From positions 248,001-312,000 of the forward strand of contig NZ_JAHSPG010000012.1 in the NCBI RefSeq assembly GCF_019130065.1: a stretch of DNA of 64,000 bases, read 5' to 3'. Positions 52,669 to 61,229 of this stretch are shown here, piece after piece (positions within the stretch are counted from its first letter, which is position 1; the number at the start of each line of letters is the position of its first letter). The notes below the pieces were generated by a model. That model had not been told where the DNA came from, ran no database searches, and saw nothing but the letters and a program-made list of their open reading frames with translations. Both the position numbers and the translations under genes were made by a program. This DNA comes from Pinibacter aurantiacus. Its GTDB lineage: Bacteria > Bacteroidota > Bacteroidia > Chitinophagales > Chitinophagaceae.

Positions 52669-53967
52669 CTAATGCGCCAATGTTGTTTGCAACGACGGTT
52701 TCTTTCTTCCTTTCATATAAAAATAGAGTACAGTAAATGCCACTATAAGAATGATTGGAATAATCAATGTAACATTAATGATTTGAGGACCTGCAGCTTT
52801 TTTTGCTTCGGCAAATGCATTTGCCATTTCTGTTCCTGCGGCAGCGTCTGAATATGCTTTTACATCAGCATTGGCAGGTAGTTGGCCGGCAACTAATCTA
52901 TCATAATAACCACCCATGAAGATCATGTATAGAGACACGGCAAACATGCCCGCTCCGCCCATAAAGTTCAATCCTACTGCGCCTGTCTTAGGTAAATTTT
53001 CAGAGACAAATCCGAGCATGGTTGGCCAGAAATAACATACACCGATACCGAAGATTATTGCTCCTGCAAACAACATGTTTCCTGTTGTATGACCAAGAAT
53101 GTATAAACCCAATGCAGCAAAGATTGCTGAAATCAACAACACTCCTGCTGAAGAAAATTTATGCACCACCGGTTCCGCAAATGCACGGCCCAGCACCATT
53201 ACGCCCGTTTCAAGGGTTAATAATAAAATGGCATTCTCGGTTACGTTCTTTAATAATACATCGATCCATTGTCCCGTAAACAATTCGGTGATGGCTGTTC
53301 CCAGCATTAACACGATCATTACAATAAATAATGGATTAAGCAATGACCTGTACATCTCTGAAGTAGAGACGCCACTTGAAACTCTTTCTGTTGGCGGAAA
53401 TTCAAGCTTGCTGAAAAGATATCCGTAGATCAACGTTGGTATCAACATGATGCCAACGAGCAACTGCCAATTGCTTAAATAACTTGTGTCAGGAATATTT
53501 ACGCCAAAGAATCGCACGATCAATGTGCCTATCACAATACCACCAGGGAACCAAAGGTGAAAGTGATTGAGCTTGGCGGTTTTCTTTTCTGTATATAAAC
53601 TGGCCACCAATGGATTACATGCGGCTTCCACTGTACCATTTCCCATGCCAATTAATAATGTTGAAATAAACAGGGACCAGAAACCTGTTGCTGTAATCGT
53701 TAACACAATGCCCAATAAATGAAACACCGCTGCGGCAATCAATAACTTTTTCATGCCGATGATGTCCACTATCATACCTCCTATAACGATGGCTAATGGG
53801 AACCCCCAGAATGCGGTACTTGTAATTATACCAATTTGTTCTTGTGTTAAAGAAAACTGATGGCTCCACGTGCTTAATAATCCAGCACGGATACCGAAAG
53901 AAAGCGATGTTACTAATAGAGCAAGACAACTTGCTATGAACAGTTTATTCCTGTTTATGGCCTGCAT
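52669..53967 (-). CDS. MFS sugar permease-like transporter
   Basis: A 432-residue protein with about twelve transmembrane helices. N-terminal FGIRAGLLSTWSHQFSLTQEQIGIITSTAFWGFPLAI, then GMGNGTVEAACNPLVASLY (helix 4-5 loop), FHLWFPGGIVIG and IIFGIGVCYFWPTMLGFVSE resemble the FucP/NupG-like MFS branch for sugars or nucleosides. It is the first gene of the minus-strand arm. It probably imports the sugar or its oxidised product into the cytoplasm. Confidence 0.9.
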   Translation of the reverse strand: MQAINRNKLFIASCLALLVTSLSFGIRAGLLSTWSHQFSLTQEQIGIITSTAFWGFPLAIVIGGMIVDIIGMKKLLIAAAVFHLLGIVLTITATGFWSLFISTLLIGMGNGTVEAACNPLVASLYTEKKTAKLNHFHLWFPGGIVIGTLIVRFFGVNIPDTSYLSNWQLLVGIMLIPTLIYGYLFSKLEFPPTERVSSGVSTSEMYRSLLNPLFIVMIVLMLGTAITELFTGQWIDVLLKNVTENAILLLTLETGVMVLGRAFAEPVVHKFSSAGVLLISAIFAALGLYILGHTTGNMLFAGAIIFGIGVCYFWPTMLGFVSENLPKTGAVGLNFMGGAGMFAVSLYMIFMGGYYDRLVAGQLPANADVKAYSDAAAGTEMANAFAEAKKAAGPQIINVTLIIPIILIVAFTVLYFYMKGRKKPSLQTTLAH

Positions 53968-54169
53968 ATCGTTTGTTGTGTTGGGTTAAATTAACGCGAA
54001 TAAATTTAGAGATTTATTTGGTTGAACGAACACTTTTTATAAAATACTTTAATAAAAATCAGTTTTTGTTATGATTATACCCATCCAACCAAATAAAAAA
54101 ATTTTAATAGTGAAATAAGAGAGATGTAATAAATTTAACCTTTATCTTTTCCAATATTTTGCTTGTTAT
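53968..54169. promoter_or_regulatory. Divergent control region of the sugar-oxidation locus
   Basis: A 202-bp AT-rich spacer between the MFS start and the GMC copy 3 start. It has no word-repeat element, unlike most gaps. GGTTGAACGAAC and ATCCAACCAAAT are partly complementary and could be a regulator site. No regulator gene is nearby. Confidence 0.45.
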
Positions 54170-55909
54170 ATGGGAAATCTACAGATCAAAACGAATCCTA
54201 AACTTTATGATGCGGTAATTGTCGGATCAGGGGCCGGTGGCGGCATGGCGGCCTATATGCTTTCAAAAGCCGGCCTGAAAGTTTGCCTGATTGAAGCGGG
54301 CCCGATGTACGATCCTGCAAAGAATGTTACTCAATTAAAAAATTCGTGGGAGTCGCCAAGACGAGGCGCAGGCACAAAGTTTCGCCCCTTCGGCGATTTT
54401 GATGCATGCTATCACGGATGGGAGATTGATGGTGAACCTTACACCACTACAAAGGACACTGAATGGGATTGGTTCCGCGCGAGAATGATCGGCGGTCGTA
54501 CCAATCACTGGGGAAGAATTTCATTACGCTTTGGTCCTAAAGATTTTAAGCGCAGAAGCATTGACGGCCTTGGTGAAGATTGGCCCATCTCCTACGATGA
54601 TATCAAACCATACTACGATCGCGTTGATAAATTAATCGGCATTTTTGGTTCAAATGAAGGGCTCGAAAATCATCCCGATGGTGTTTTTCTTCCACCGCCC
54701 AAACCAAGATTGCATGAGCTGATGCTAAAGAAAGGTGCAGCCAATGCAGGTGTTCCGGTAATTCCTTCGCGCCTCTCTATTCTTACAAAAAAAATAAACG
54801 ACGAACGCGGCTCTTGTTTCTTCTGCAGCCAATGCGGAAGAGGTTGCCAGGTGTATGGCGATTTCTCTTCGTCTTCAGTATTAATAAAACCTGCCATGGC
54901 AACGGGCAATGTTGATGTACTTACCAACGCAATGGCCCGTGAAGTGTTGACTAATAAAGAAGGCCTCGCAACAGGTGTTTCTTATGTAAACAAAGATGAC
55001 CTGCAGGAATACGAGGTAAAGGGAAAAGTGGTGATACTTGCCGCGAGCGCGTGTGAATCTGCAAGATTGCTACTCAACTCAAAATCTGCGAGACATGAAA
55101 ATGGTCTTGCCAATTCCAGCAATGTGGTTGGAAAATATTTGCACGATTCTACGGGCGCATCCATGGGTGGCGTGGTTCCGCAGCTACTCGGGCGCAAACG
55201 ATACAACGAAGATGGTGTGGGCGGTGCGCACATTTATTCGCCTTGGTGGCTCGATAACAAAAAGCTTGATTTCCCTCGTGGTTATCATATTGAATATGGT
55301 GGTGGCATGCACATGCCGGGGTATGGTTTTACCAATGGCATTCAGTTCGTTAACGGAAAATTTGCCGTGAATGGCCAGAAAAAACAAGCGGGTGGTTATG
55401 GCAAATCTTTGAAGGAAGATTACCGTTATTTCTATGGCGCACAGGTACATATGGCAGGCCGCGGAGAAGCCATTTCATTTGAAAGTAATTATTGTGAAAT
55501 AGATCCGGGTGTGGTGGACAAATGGGGCATTCCTGTATTGCGCTTTAATGTAAAATGGAGCGAGCATGAAATAAAACAGGCGAAGCATATGAAGGAAACC
55601 TTCCAGGAAATTCTGCATCAAATGGGCGCCGTTGTTACATATGGCGATGACTTTGGTGCGCATAATAATTACGGATTGGAAACGCCTGGAAAAATTATTC
55701 ATGAGGCAGGGACCGTTCGCATGGGCAATGATCCTAAGCGCTCAGCACTGAACAAATGGAGCCAGGCGCACGATTCCAAAAATGTATTCTGTGTGGACGG
55801 CGGACAATTTGTTTCGCAGGCAGACAAAAACATTACATGGACGATTTTAGCATTGTCAATGCGTACGTCGGAATACATTGTTGATCAATTGAAGAAACAA
55901 AACATTTAA
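54170..55909 (+). CDS. GMC oxidoreductase, Fe-S type sugar dehydrogenase subunit (copy 3, divergent)
   Basis: A 579-residue FAD enzyme: YDAVIVGSGAGGGMAAYMLS motif, catalytic His511 in IIHEAGTVRMG and Asn554 in DKNITWT. The cluster motif Cys216-x5-Cys222-x3-Cys226 has an additional Cys219 inside (CFFCSQCGRGC). It is clearly more distant from copies 1 and 2 than they are from each other, and the active-site Asn segment differs (ADKNITW instead of CVNPSLT). It heads the plus-strand arm and is followed by its own small subunit. Confidence 0.94.
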   Translation: MGNLQIKTNPKLYDAVIVGSGAGGGMAAYMLSKAGLKVCLIEAGPMYDPAKNVTQLKNSWESPRRGAGTKFRPFGDFDACYHGWEIDGEPYTTTKDTEWDWFRARMIGGRTNHWGRISLRFGPKDFKRRSIDGLGEDWPISYDDIKPYYDRVDKLIGIFGSNEGLENHPDGVFLPPPKPRLHELMLKKGAANAGVPVIPSRLSILTKKINDERGSCFFCSQCGRGCQVYGDFSSSSVLIKPAMATGNVDVLTNAMAREVLTNKEGLATGVSYVNKDDLQEYEVKGKVVILAASACESARLLLNSKSARHENGLANSSNVVGKYLHDSTGASMGGVVPQLLGRKRYNEDGVGGAHIYSPWWLDNKKLDFPRGYHIEYGGGMHMPGYGFTNGIQFVNGKFAVNGQKKQAGGYGKSLKEDYRYFYGAQVHMAGRGEAISFESNYCEIDPGVVDKWGIPVLRFNVKWSEHEIKQAKHMKETFQEILHQMGAVVTYGDDFGAHNNYGLETPGKIIHEAGTVRMGNDPKRSALNKWSQAHDSKNVFCVDGGQFVSQADKNITWTILALSMRTSEYIVDQLKKQNI

Positions 55910-55910
55910 T

Positions 55911-55987
55911 TAGTTGAGAATTGAGAATGGAGAGTTGAGAGTTATAATGCGCTCCTCTCTCCATTCTCAACTCTCAACTCTCAACTT
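55911..55987. repeat. Inverted word-repeat element, GAGAGTT type
   Basis: The left arm is 55911-55944 and the right arm 55953-55987, with an 8-nt spacer, exactly filling the gap between the GMC and small-subunit genes. Confidence 0.9.
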
Positions 55988-55993
55988 TTCTCT

Positions 55994-56659
55994 ATGGATA
56001 GACGGAAATCAATTAAGGCTATGGCTCTAGGAACGCTTTCGGCAAGCGTATTCGCGGAAGCATGCAAGTTGTCTGACAAAAAAACAACTGAAGTAAAAGC
56101 TGAAGATAAAAAAGCAGATGGTGGTTACGACAGGCAGCCGGAAGAGATGGAAAAGCTTAACGCCATTGCTGCGCAAACTTTTTTTACACCGGATGAAATG
56201 GCGACGATCACCATACTTGGTGATATCATCATTCCGCGTGATGAGGTCAGTGGCAGTGCTTCCGATGCGAAAGTGCCTGAGTTCATTGAGTTTATTGTAA
56301 AGGACATGCCCGAACATCAAATACCAATTCGTGGCGGCTTGCGCTGGCTCGACGTGCAGTGTATGAAACAGTTTGGCAAAGGCTTTAAAGACTGCGACGA
56401 AAAACAACGTATTGAAATGGTGGATCAAATCGCCTATCCGGAAACAGCAAAACCAACAATGAAACAGGGAGTAGCCTTCTTCAATAAATTTCGCGACCTT
56501 GTTGCTACCGGCTTTTTCACCTCCGAAATAGGCGTGAAAGACATCGGCTATATGGGCAACAAACCCAATCAATGGAATGGTGTACCAGACGATGTGTTGA
56601 AGCAATATGGGTTGGCTTATAGTGAAAAGGAATTGAAGGAATGTGTGAGTTTCTCTTAA
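55994..56659 (+). CDS. Gluconate 2-dehydrogenase subunit 3-family protein (second copy)
   Basis: A 221-residue small subunit with MDRRKSIKAMALGTLSASVFAEAC, which combines twin arginines and a lipobox-like Cys. The family core is NAIAAQTFFTPDEMATITILGDIIIPRDEVSGSASDAKVPEFIEFI, and the C-terminal half has FFNKFRDLVATGFFTSEIGVKDIGYMGNKP. It is the expected export and assembly partner of the GMC protein encoded just upstream. Confidence 0.93.
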   Translation: MDRRKSIKAMALGTLSASVFAEACKLSDKKTTEVKAEDKKADGGYDRQPEEMEKLNAIAAQTFFTPDEMATITILGDIIIPRDEVSGSASDAKVPEFIEFIVKDMPEHQIPIRGGLRWLDVQCMKQFGKGFKDCDEKQRIEMVDQIAYPETAKPTMKQGVAFFNKFRDLVATGFFTSEIGVKDIGYMGNKPNQWNGVPDDVLKQYGLAYSEKELKECVSFS

Positions 56660-56822
56660 TTAAGAATTAAGAATTCCTTTAGTGTGATTTGCTTTAGCAA
56701 ACACGAAATTCAAGAGCAGCAAAGAGTTTACTAAACACATTACCCCTAATTCATTGCCTTTGGCATCAGTCAAAGGAGAATAATCATAACAAATCATGAA
56801 AATCATGAAAATCTGCGTTCTC
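56656..56822. repeat. AAGAATT half element plus inverted AACGCAGATTTTC copy
   Basis: 56656-56676 is a single AAGAATTAAGAATT arm at the stop codon. 56770-56822 (ATCATGAAAATCATGAAAAT then CTGCGTTCTCC) is a reverse-oriented copy of the 9806 repeat family. No gene is seen in the 200-bp gap. Confidence 0.8.
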
Positions 56823-56860
56823 CTAACAACGAACAACTGTCAACTAACAACTACACAGAT

Positions 56861-58015
56861 ATGAAAAAACTAAGAATGGGCATGATCGGCGGAGGACCAG
56901 GAGCCTTTATTGGCGCGGTTCACCGCATTGCGGCAAATATGGACGGACAGATTGAACTGGTTTGCGGAGTGTTTAGCAGTGATGCTGCAAAATCAAAACA
57001 AGCGGGTGAAGAATTGTTTCTCGCGCCGGAAAGAGTGTATGGTTCTTACAAAGAAATGATCGAGAAAGAAAAGCAACTTCCGGAAGATGTGAGAATGCAG
57101 ATCGTGAGCATTGTAACACCCAACCACGTGCATTTCGAACCTTCGAAAATGGCGCTGGAAAATGGTTTTCACGTCATCTTGGATAAGCCAATGACCTTCA
57201 CCCTTGATGAAGCAAAGGCTTTGCAACAGGTGGTTGAAAAAACAGGGAAAGTATTTTGCCTTACACATACTTACACGGGCTACCCGATGGTAAAGCAGGC
57301 GAAGCAAATGGTGAAAAGTGGTGTGCTCGGTAAGATCAGAAAAATATACGTGGAATACCCGCAGGGTTGGTTGAGTACTTTTTTAGAAGGCAGCGATTCT
57401 AAGCAGGCATCATGGCGCACCGACCCAAAACGCAGCGGCATTGCAGGTTGTATGGGTGACATTGGTACGCACGCTTTTAATATGGCAGAGTATGTGAGCG
57501 GCTTGAAAACAACAAAAATTTGTGCCGACCTAAACATAGTGGTAGAAGGAAGACAATTAGATGATGATGGCGCTGTGTTACTGAAATTTGACAACGGCGC
57601 AACAGGCGTTTTATTTGCCTCCCAAATAGCGGCCGGTGAAGAGAACAATGTGAAAGTAAGAGTATACGGAGAAAAAGGTGGTGTGGAATGGCAACAGCAA
57701 GATGCAAATACTTTAATGGTAAAATGGCTGGACAAGCCTGCTGAGATCTATCGCACGGGTACCGGTTATGTAAGTTCATATGCATCGCATAACAGCCGCA
57801 CACCTGCGGGACACCCGGAAGGATATCTGGAAGCATTTGCCAATCTTTATCGCAACTTTGCTTTAACCGTTCGTGCAAAAGAAAACGGCGAAACACCAAA
57901 GCCTGAATGGCTCGACTTCCCAGGCATCGAAGACGGCCTGCGCGGAATGGCGTTTATTGAGAACGTGGTGAAGAGCGGCAAGAGCGAGCAGAAATGGACG
58001 ACGTTCGATATCTAA
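56861..58015 (+). CDS. Gfo/Idh/MocA-family oxidoreductase
   Basis: A 384-residue NAD(P)-dependent enzyme without a signal peptide: GMIGGGPGAFIGAVHRIAA (dinucleotide fold), NHVHFEPSKMALENGFHVILDKPMTF (the conserved Lys-Pro pair) and CLTHTYTGYPMVKQAK. The C-terminal sheet domain has CMGDIGTHAFNMAEYVSG, with the active-site Asp/His. The family oxidises or reduces sugars, inositols and 3-keto-sugars. In this setting it could reduce a 3-keto-sugar back to the parent sugar in the cytoplasm. Confidence 0.94.
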   Translation: MKKLRMGMIGGGPGAFIGAVHRIAANMDGQIELVCGVFSSDAAKSKQAGEELFLAPERVYGSYKEMIEKEKQLPEDVRMQIVSIVTPNHVHFEPSKMALENGFHVILDKPMTFTLDEAKALQQVVEKTGKVFCLTHTYTGYPMVKQAKQMVKSGVLGKIRKIYVEYPQGWLSTFLEGSDSKQASWRTDPKRSGIAGCMGDIGTHAFNMAEYVSGLKTTKICADLNIVVEGRQLDDDGAVLLKFDNGATGVLFASQIAAGEENNVKVRVYGEKGGVEWQQQDANTLMVKWLDKPAEIYRTGTGYVSSYASHNSRTPAGHPEGYLEAFANLYRNFALTVRAKENGETPKPEWLDFPGIEDGLRGMAFIENVVKSGKSEQKWTTFDI

Positions 58016-58110
58016 AATCAAAATTCAAAAGTAAAAATTCAAAAATGATCGCCGATTATTGAGACTTTTTTACTTTTTACTTTTTACTTTTTACTTTTTA
58101 CTTTTTACTT
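58014..58110. repeat. Inverted word-repeat element, AAGTAAAAATTC type
   Basis: The left arm (58014-58046) starts in the stop codon of the MocA-type gene. The right arm (58065-58110) contains tandem TTTTTAC heptamers. Confidence 0.88.
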
Positions 58111-58125
58111 AATAACATTTTCCTC

Positions 58126-59178
58126 ATGACTACTCTCAAAGGACCCGGCATATTCCTCGCACAATTCATGGGCGATCAGCCTCCTTTTAATAATCTGAAA
58201 TCTATTTGCCTGTGGGCCGAATCACTTGGCTTTAAAGGCGTGCAAATACCTACATGGGACCCACGTTGCATCGACTTGCAAAAAGCAGCGAAAAGCAAAA
58301 CATATGCTGATGAGATCAAAGGCATAGTGAATGAATGCGGACTGGAGATCACAGAACTTTCTACGCATTTGCAAGGACAACTCGTTGCAGTACATCCGGC
58401 TTATGATACAATGTTTGATGGCTTCGCTCCTGCTGAACTGCATGGCAATCCTAAAGCAAGAACAGAATGGGCGGTGCAACAATTAAAATATGCAGCCAAG
58501 GCTTCACAAAATTTAGGCTTGAATGCTCATGCAACATTTAGTGGTGCATTGCTATGGCACACGGTGTATCCGTGGCCGCAGCGCCCGGCGGGCCTTGTTG
58601 AAACGGGCTTTATCGAATTAGCGAAAAGATGGCTGCCAATATTGAACGTTTTTGATGAACACGGTGTGGATGTTTGCTACGAAATTCACCCGGGTGAAGA
58701 TTTACACGATGGTGTGAGTTATGAAATGTTCCTCGAAAAAGTGAACAATCACGCAAGAGCTTGTCTGTTGTATGATCCATCGCATTTTGTGTTGCAGTGC
58801 CTCGATTATCTTTCTTACATCGACATTTATCATGAGCGTATAAAGATGTTTCACGTAAAGGATGCTGAGTTCAATCCAACCGGCAGACAAGGTGTATATG
58901 GCGGTTACCAAAGCTGGATAGATCGCGCGGGACGCTTCCGTTCTTTGGGAGATGGCCAGGTTGATTTCAAATCTGTGTTCAGCAAAATGGCGCAATACGA
59001 TTTTAAAGGCTGGGCGGTAATGGAATGGGAATGCTGCCTTAAACACCCTGAAGATGGCGCGAAAGAAGGTGCTGTATTTATTAAAGATCACATCATTCGT
59101 GTTACAGAAAAAGCGTTTGATGATTTTGCTGGAACAGGTGCTGACGAAAAGACGAACAGGGCGATATTGGGAATTTGA
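58126..59178 (+). CDS. Cytoplasmic sugar phosphate isomerase/epimerase-like TIM barrel
   Basis: A 350-residue xylose-isomerase-like TIM barrel without signal peptide, larger than its exported relatives. Active-site segments are WAESLGFKGVQIPTWDPR, VDVCYEIHPGEDLHDG (Glu), CLLYDPSHFVLQ (Asp-His), IKMFHVKDAEF (His/Asp) and WAVMEWECC (Glu). It lies 110 bp after the MocA-type gene. Members near GMC and MocA genes act on keto-sugars in several characterised glycoside pathways; the precise reaction is unknown here. Confidence 0.9.
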   Translation: MTTLKGPGIFLAQFMGDQPPFNNLKSICLWAESLGFKGVQIPTWDPRCIDLQKAAKSKTYADEIKGIVNECGLEITELSTHLQGQLVAVHPAYDTMFDGFAPAELHGNPKARTEWAVQQLKYAAKASQNLGLNAHATFSGALLWHTVYPWPQRPAGLVETGFIELAKRWLPILNVFDEHGVDVCYEIHPGEDLHDGVSYEMFLEKVNNHARACLLYDPSHFVLQCLDYLSYIDIYHERIKMFHVKDAEFNPTGRQGVYGGYQSWIDRAGRFRSLGDGQVDFKSVFSKMAQYDFKGWAVMEWECCLKHPEDGAKEGAVFIKDHIIRVTEKAFDDFAGTGADEKTNRAILGI

Positions 59179-59257
59179 GAATGCTTTCTGTGAAACAATG
59201 CAATGTGCAATGAGGCGTATATTTTCAAACTTATCATTTTTTTAAAGACCTAAATAA

Positions 59258-59354
59258 ACCACTAAGACACTAAGGACACTAAGCCTCACTAAGGACTCTC
59301 TAAAGTGTAGCGACGCTTAGTGAAACTTAGTGCCCTTAGTGACTCAGTGGTAAA
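59258..59354. repeat. CACTAAGG-type inverted repeat
   Basis: The left arm is 59258-59294 (CCACTAAGACACTAAGGACA) and the right arm 59316-59354. It is the second copy of the family at 46002. Confidence 0.88.
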
Positions 59355-59415
59355 GATTCGAGACCGGCCGTTTAAGAAATAACAAAACACAACAAACCAT
59401 TTTAAAACATAGAAT

Positions 59416-60138
59416 ATGAAAAAACTCTGGCTTGCCGCAATTTTGCTTCCCGGCTTTTTTGCGTGGAAAACAGCAACAAAAAACAACATCGAAAGATATT
59501 CAAAGAACCCTTCTAATGATGGCTGGATCACATTGTTCAACGGAAAAGATTTGAACAAATGGCACAGCTACGGCAAATCGAATGTTGCGGGTGCATGGAA
59601 AATAGAAAACGGTGCCATTCATTTGGATGCAAAAAGCAAGAAAGAAGGTGAAGGCGGTGACCTTGTAACAAATGACGAATTCGACAATTTTGATTTGAAA
59701 CTGGAGTGGAAAATTTCTCCCAAAGGAAATAGCGGCATTATCTTCTTCATTCACGAAGACACTGCTCACTACCACCAAACATATTCAACAGGAGCAGAAA
59801 TGCAGGTAGTAGATAACGAAGGCCATCCGGACGGACATATCATGAAACACAAAGCCGGTGATCTCTACGATCTTATTGCATCTTCAAAAGAAGCGCAAAA
59901 GCCTGTAGGAGAATGGAACGCAGTTGAAATTAAATCTTTGAATGGCAAACTAGACCTCTATCTCAACGGTGTAAATGTTGTGTCTACCACTATGTGGGAC
60001 GATAACTGGAAGCAACTCATTGACAATAGCAAGTTTAAAACATGGCCGGGCTGGGGCACTTACAAAAAAGGAAAAATCTCACTGCAAGATCACGGTGATG
60101 ATGTGTGGTATAGGAACATAAAAATTCGGAAACTATAA
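59416..60138 (+). CDS. DUF1080 protein (3-keto-glycoside hydrolase/lyase-like), copy 1
   Basis: A 240-residue secreted protein. A hydrophobic N-terminus (LWLAAILLPGFFAWKTA) acts as signal. The DUF1080 concanavalin-like sandwich shows GWITLFNGKDLNKWHSYGK, FDLKLEWKISPKGNSGIIFFI, VDNEGHPDGHIMKHKAGDLYDL, GEWNAVEIKSLNGKLDLYLNGV and LQDHGDDVWYRNIKIRKL. Members hydrolyse or eliminate 3-keto-glycosides. It ends the plus-strand arm and is the likely step after C3 oxidation by the GMC enzymes. Confidence 0.93.
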   Translation: MKKLWLAAILLPGFFAWKTATKNNIERYSKNPSNDGWITLFNGKDLNKWHSYGKSNVAGAWKIENGAIHLDAKSKKEGEGGDLVTNDEFDNFDLKLEWKISPKGNSGIIFFIHEDTAHYHQTYSTGAEMQVVDNEGHPDGHIMKHKAGDLYDLIASSKEAQKPVGEWNAVEIKSLNGKLDLYLNGVNVVSTTMWDDNWKQLIDNSKFKTWPGWGTYKKGKISLQDHGDDVWYRNIKIRKL

Positions 60139-60146
60139 TTTCAATT

Positions 60147-60229
60147 CTAAAGTAAAAATTAAAAAGTCAAAAGCAGAGAGCGCATCATGCCTTCTTACTT
60201 TTGACTTTTTAATTTTTACTTTTTACTTA
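60147..60229. repeat. Inverted word-repeat element, AAGTAAAAATTAAAAAG type
   Basis: The left arm is 60147-60173 and the right arm 60194-60229. It fills the gap between two convergent DUF1080 genes and includes the stop of the second. Confidence 0.88.
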
Positions 60230-61003
60230 TAAAGGTCTCACCCAAATATTTCTATAACTGATCGGTTCGCTTGGATCGCCGTGATCCTGTAGCTTGATAG
60301 GACACGGACCATGCTTGTGATAAGCCGGTTGTCCTATCCACGCGGTTTCACCTTTTAATTCGAAATTATTTTGCAGCAACACGCCATTTTGGAAAACGGT
60401 AACGCGTGCAGCGCTCTTCAAAGAGCCGTCATCATTAAAGCGTGGTGCGGTCCAGATAACATCATAGGTTTGCCACTCTCCCGGTTTCTTACACGCATTT
60501 GCCAGTGGAATTGCCTGTTTGTAAATGCTTCCTGTTTGTCCGTTCACATACGTTTTGTTAATGTAACAATCCAGCACTTGTAACTCATATCCTGCATCTC
60601 CCTTACCCGTTGAAGCAAGGAATACACCGCTATTACCGCGAGCCTGGTTGCTACCGGTGATATTTTCAGGTATGCGCCATTCAATGTGTAATTGATAGTC
60701 TGTAAAAGTTTGCTTTGTTTGTATGTTGCCCGTTCCTTTTTTTACGGTAACAGCGCCATTACCCACCGTCCATTGTGCCGCGCTGCCATCTTTCACACTT
60801 TGCCAGCTGTCAAGATTTTTCCCATCAAATAAAACGATAGCGTCAGAAGGCGCGTCAGCAAAGGCTTTACCTGGCGTAACTACTTTTGGTTCCGGTTGCC
60901 AAACCTCGGTTTCCGCCGCTCTTTCAGCATCAGTTTTTTGTTTTTCTTGTGCCATAGCCATTGTAGTTATGAATAGGCCTGCGGTTAAAAGATAAGCTTT
61001 CAT
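60227..61003 (-). CDS. DUF1080 protein (3-keto-glycoside hydrolase/lyase-like), copy 2
   Basis: A 258-residue secreted protein from ATG 61003 (MKAYLLTAGLFITTMAMAQ signal peptide); the frame continues upstream into a repeat and is trimmed. Family blocks are AIVLFDGKNLDSWQSVKDGSAA, YQLHIEWRIPENI, ARGNSGVFLASTGKGDAGYELQVLD, KKPGEWQTYDVIWTAPRF and IKLQDHGDPSEPISYRNIWVRPL. It is distinct from copy 1 and probably acts on a different anomer or aglycone. It is transcribed after the Tat-exported MocA-type gene. Confidence 0.93.
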   Translation of the reverse strand: MKAYLLTAGLFITTMAMAQEKQKTDAERAAETEVWQPEPKVVTPGKAFADAPSDAIVLFDGKNLDSWQSVKDGSAAQWTVGNGAVTVKKGTGNIQTKQTFTDYQLHIEWRIPENITGSNQARGNSGVFLASTGKGDAGYELQVLDCYINKTYVNGQTGSIYKQAIPLANACKKPGEWQTYDVIWTAPRFNDDGSLKSAARVTVFQNGVLLQNNFELKGETAWIGQPAYHKHGPCPIKLQDHGDPSEPISYRNIWVRPL

Positions 61004-61038
61004 TGTATGATTTGAAATTTGTGATTTTAAAGAGAGAG

Positions 61039-61229
61039 CACACAGATGACGCTGATTAAACTGATTTTCACTGATCTTTTGTTGAACAGAAAAACTAATA
61101 TCCATCAGTCTTGTATGCTACACAGAATGCATTCTTAATTCTTAATTCTTAATTCTTAATTCTTAATTCCTAATTCTTAATTAAATGCCTTCCTGTTAAT
61201 TCTTAATTATTAATTATTAATTATTAATT
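61039..61229. repeat. ACAGATGACGCTGATT copy plus tandem TTCTTAA tract
   Basis: 61039-61080 is a copy of the ACGGATGACACTGATT family. 61133-61229 is a run of AATTCTT/AATTATT heptamer variants, the right arm of an AAGAATT element lacking its left arm. It touches the stop at 61228. Confidence 0.85.

Noticed and set aside
61004-61105. Extension of DUF1080 copy 2
   Set aside because: It runs through the ACAGATGACGCTGATT repeat; a proper signal peptide starts at 61003.
61133-61229. CRISPR-like tandem repeat
   Set aside because: Heptamer variants of AATTCTT with no spacers of constant length; it belongs to the AAGAATT element family.
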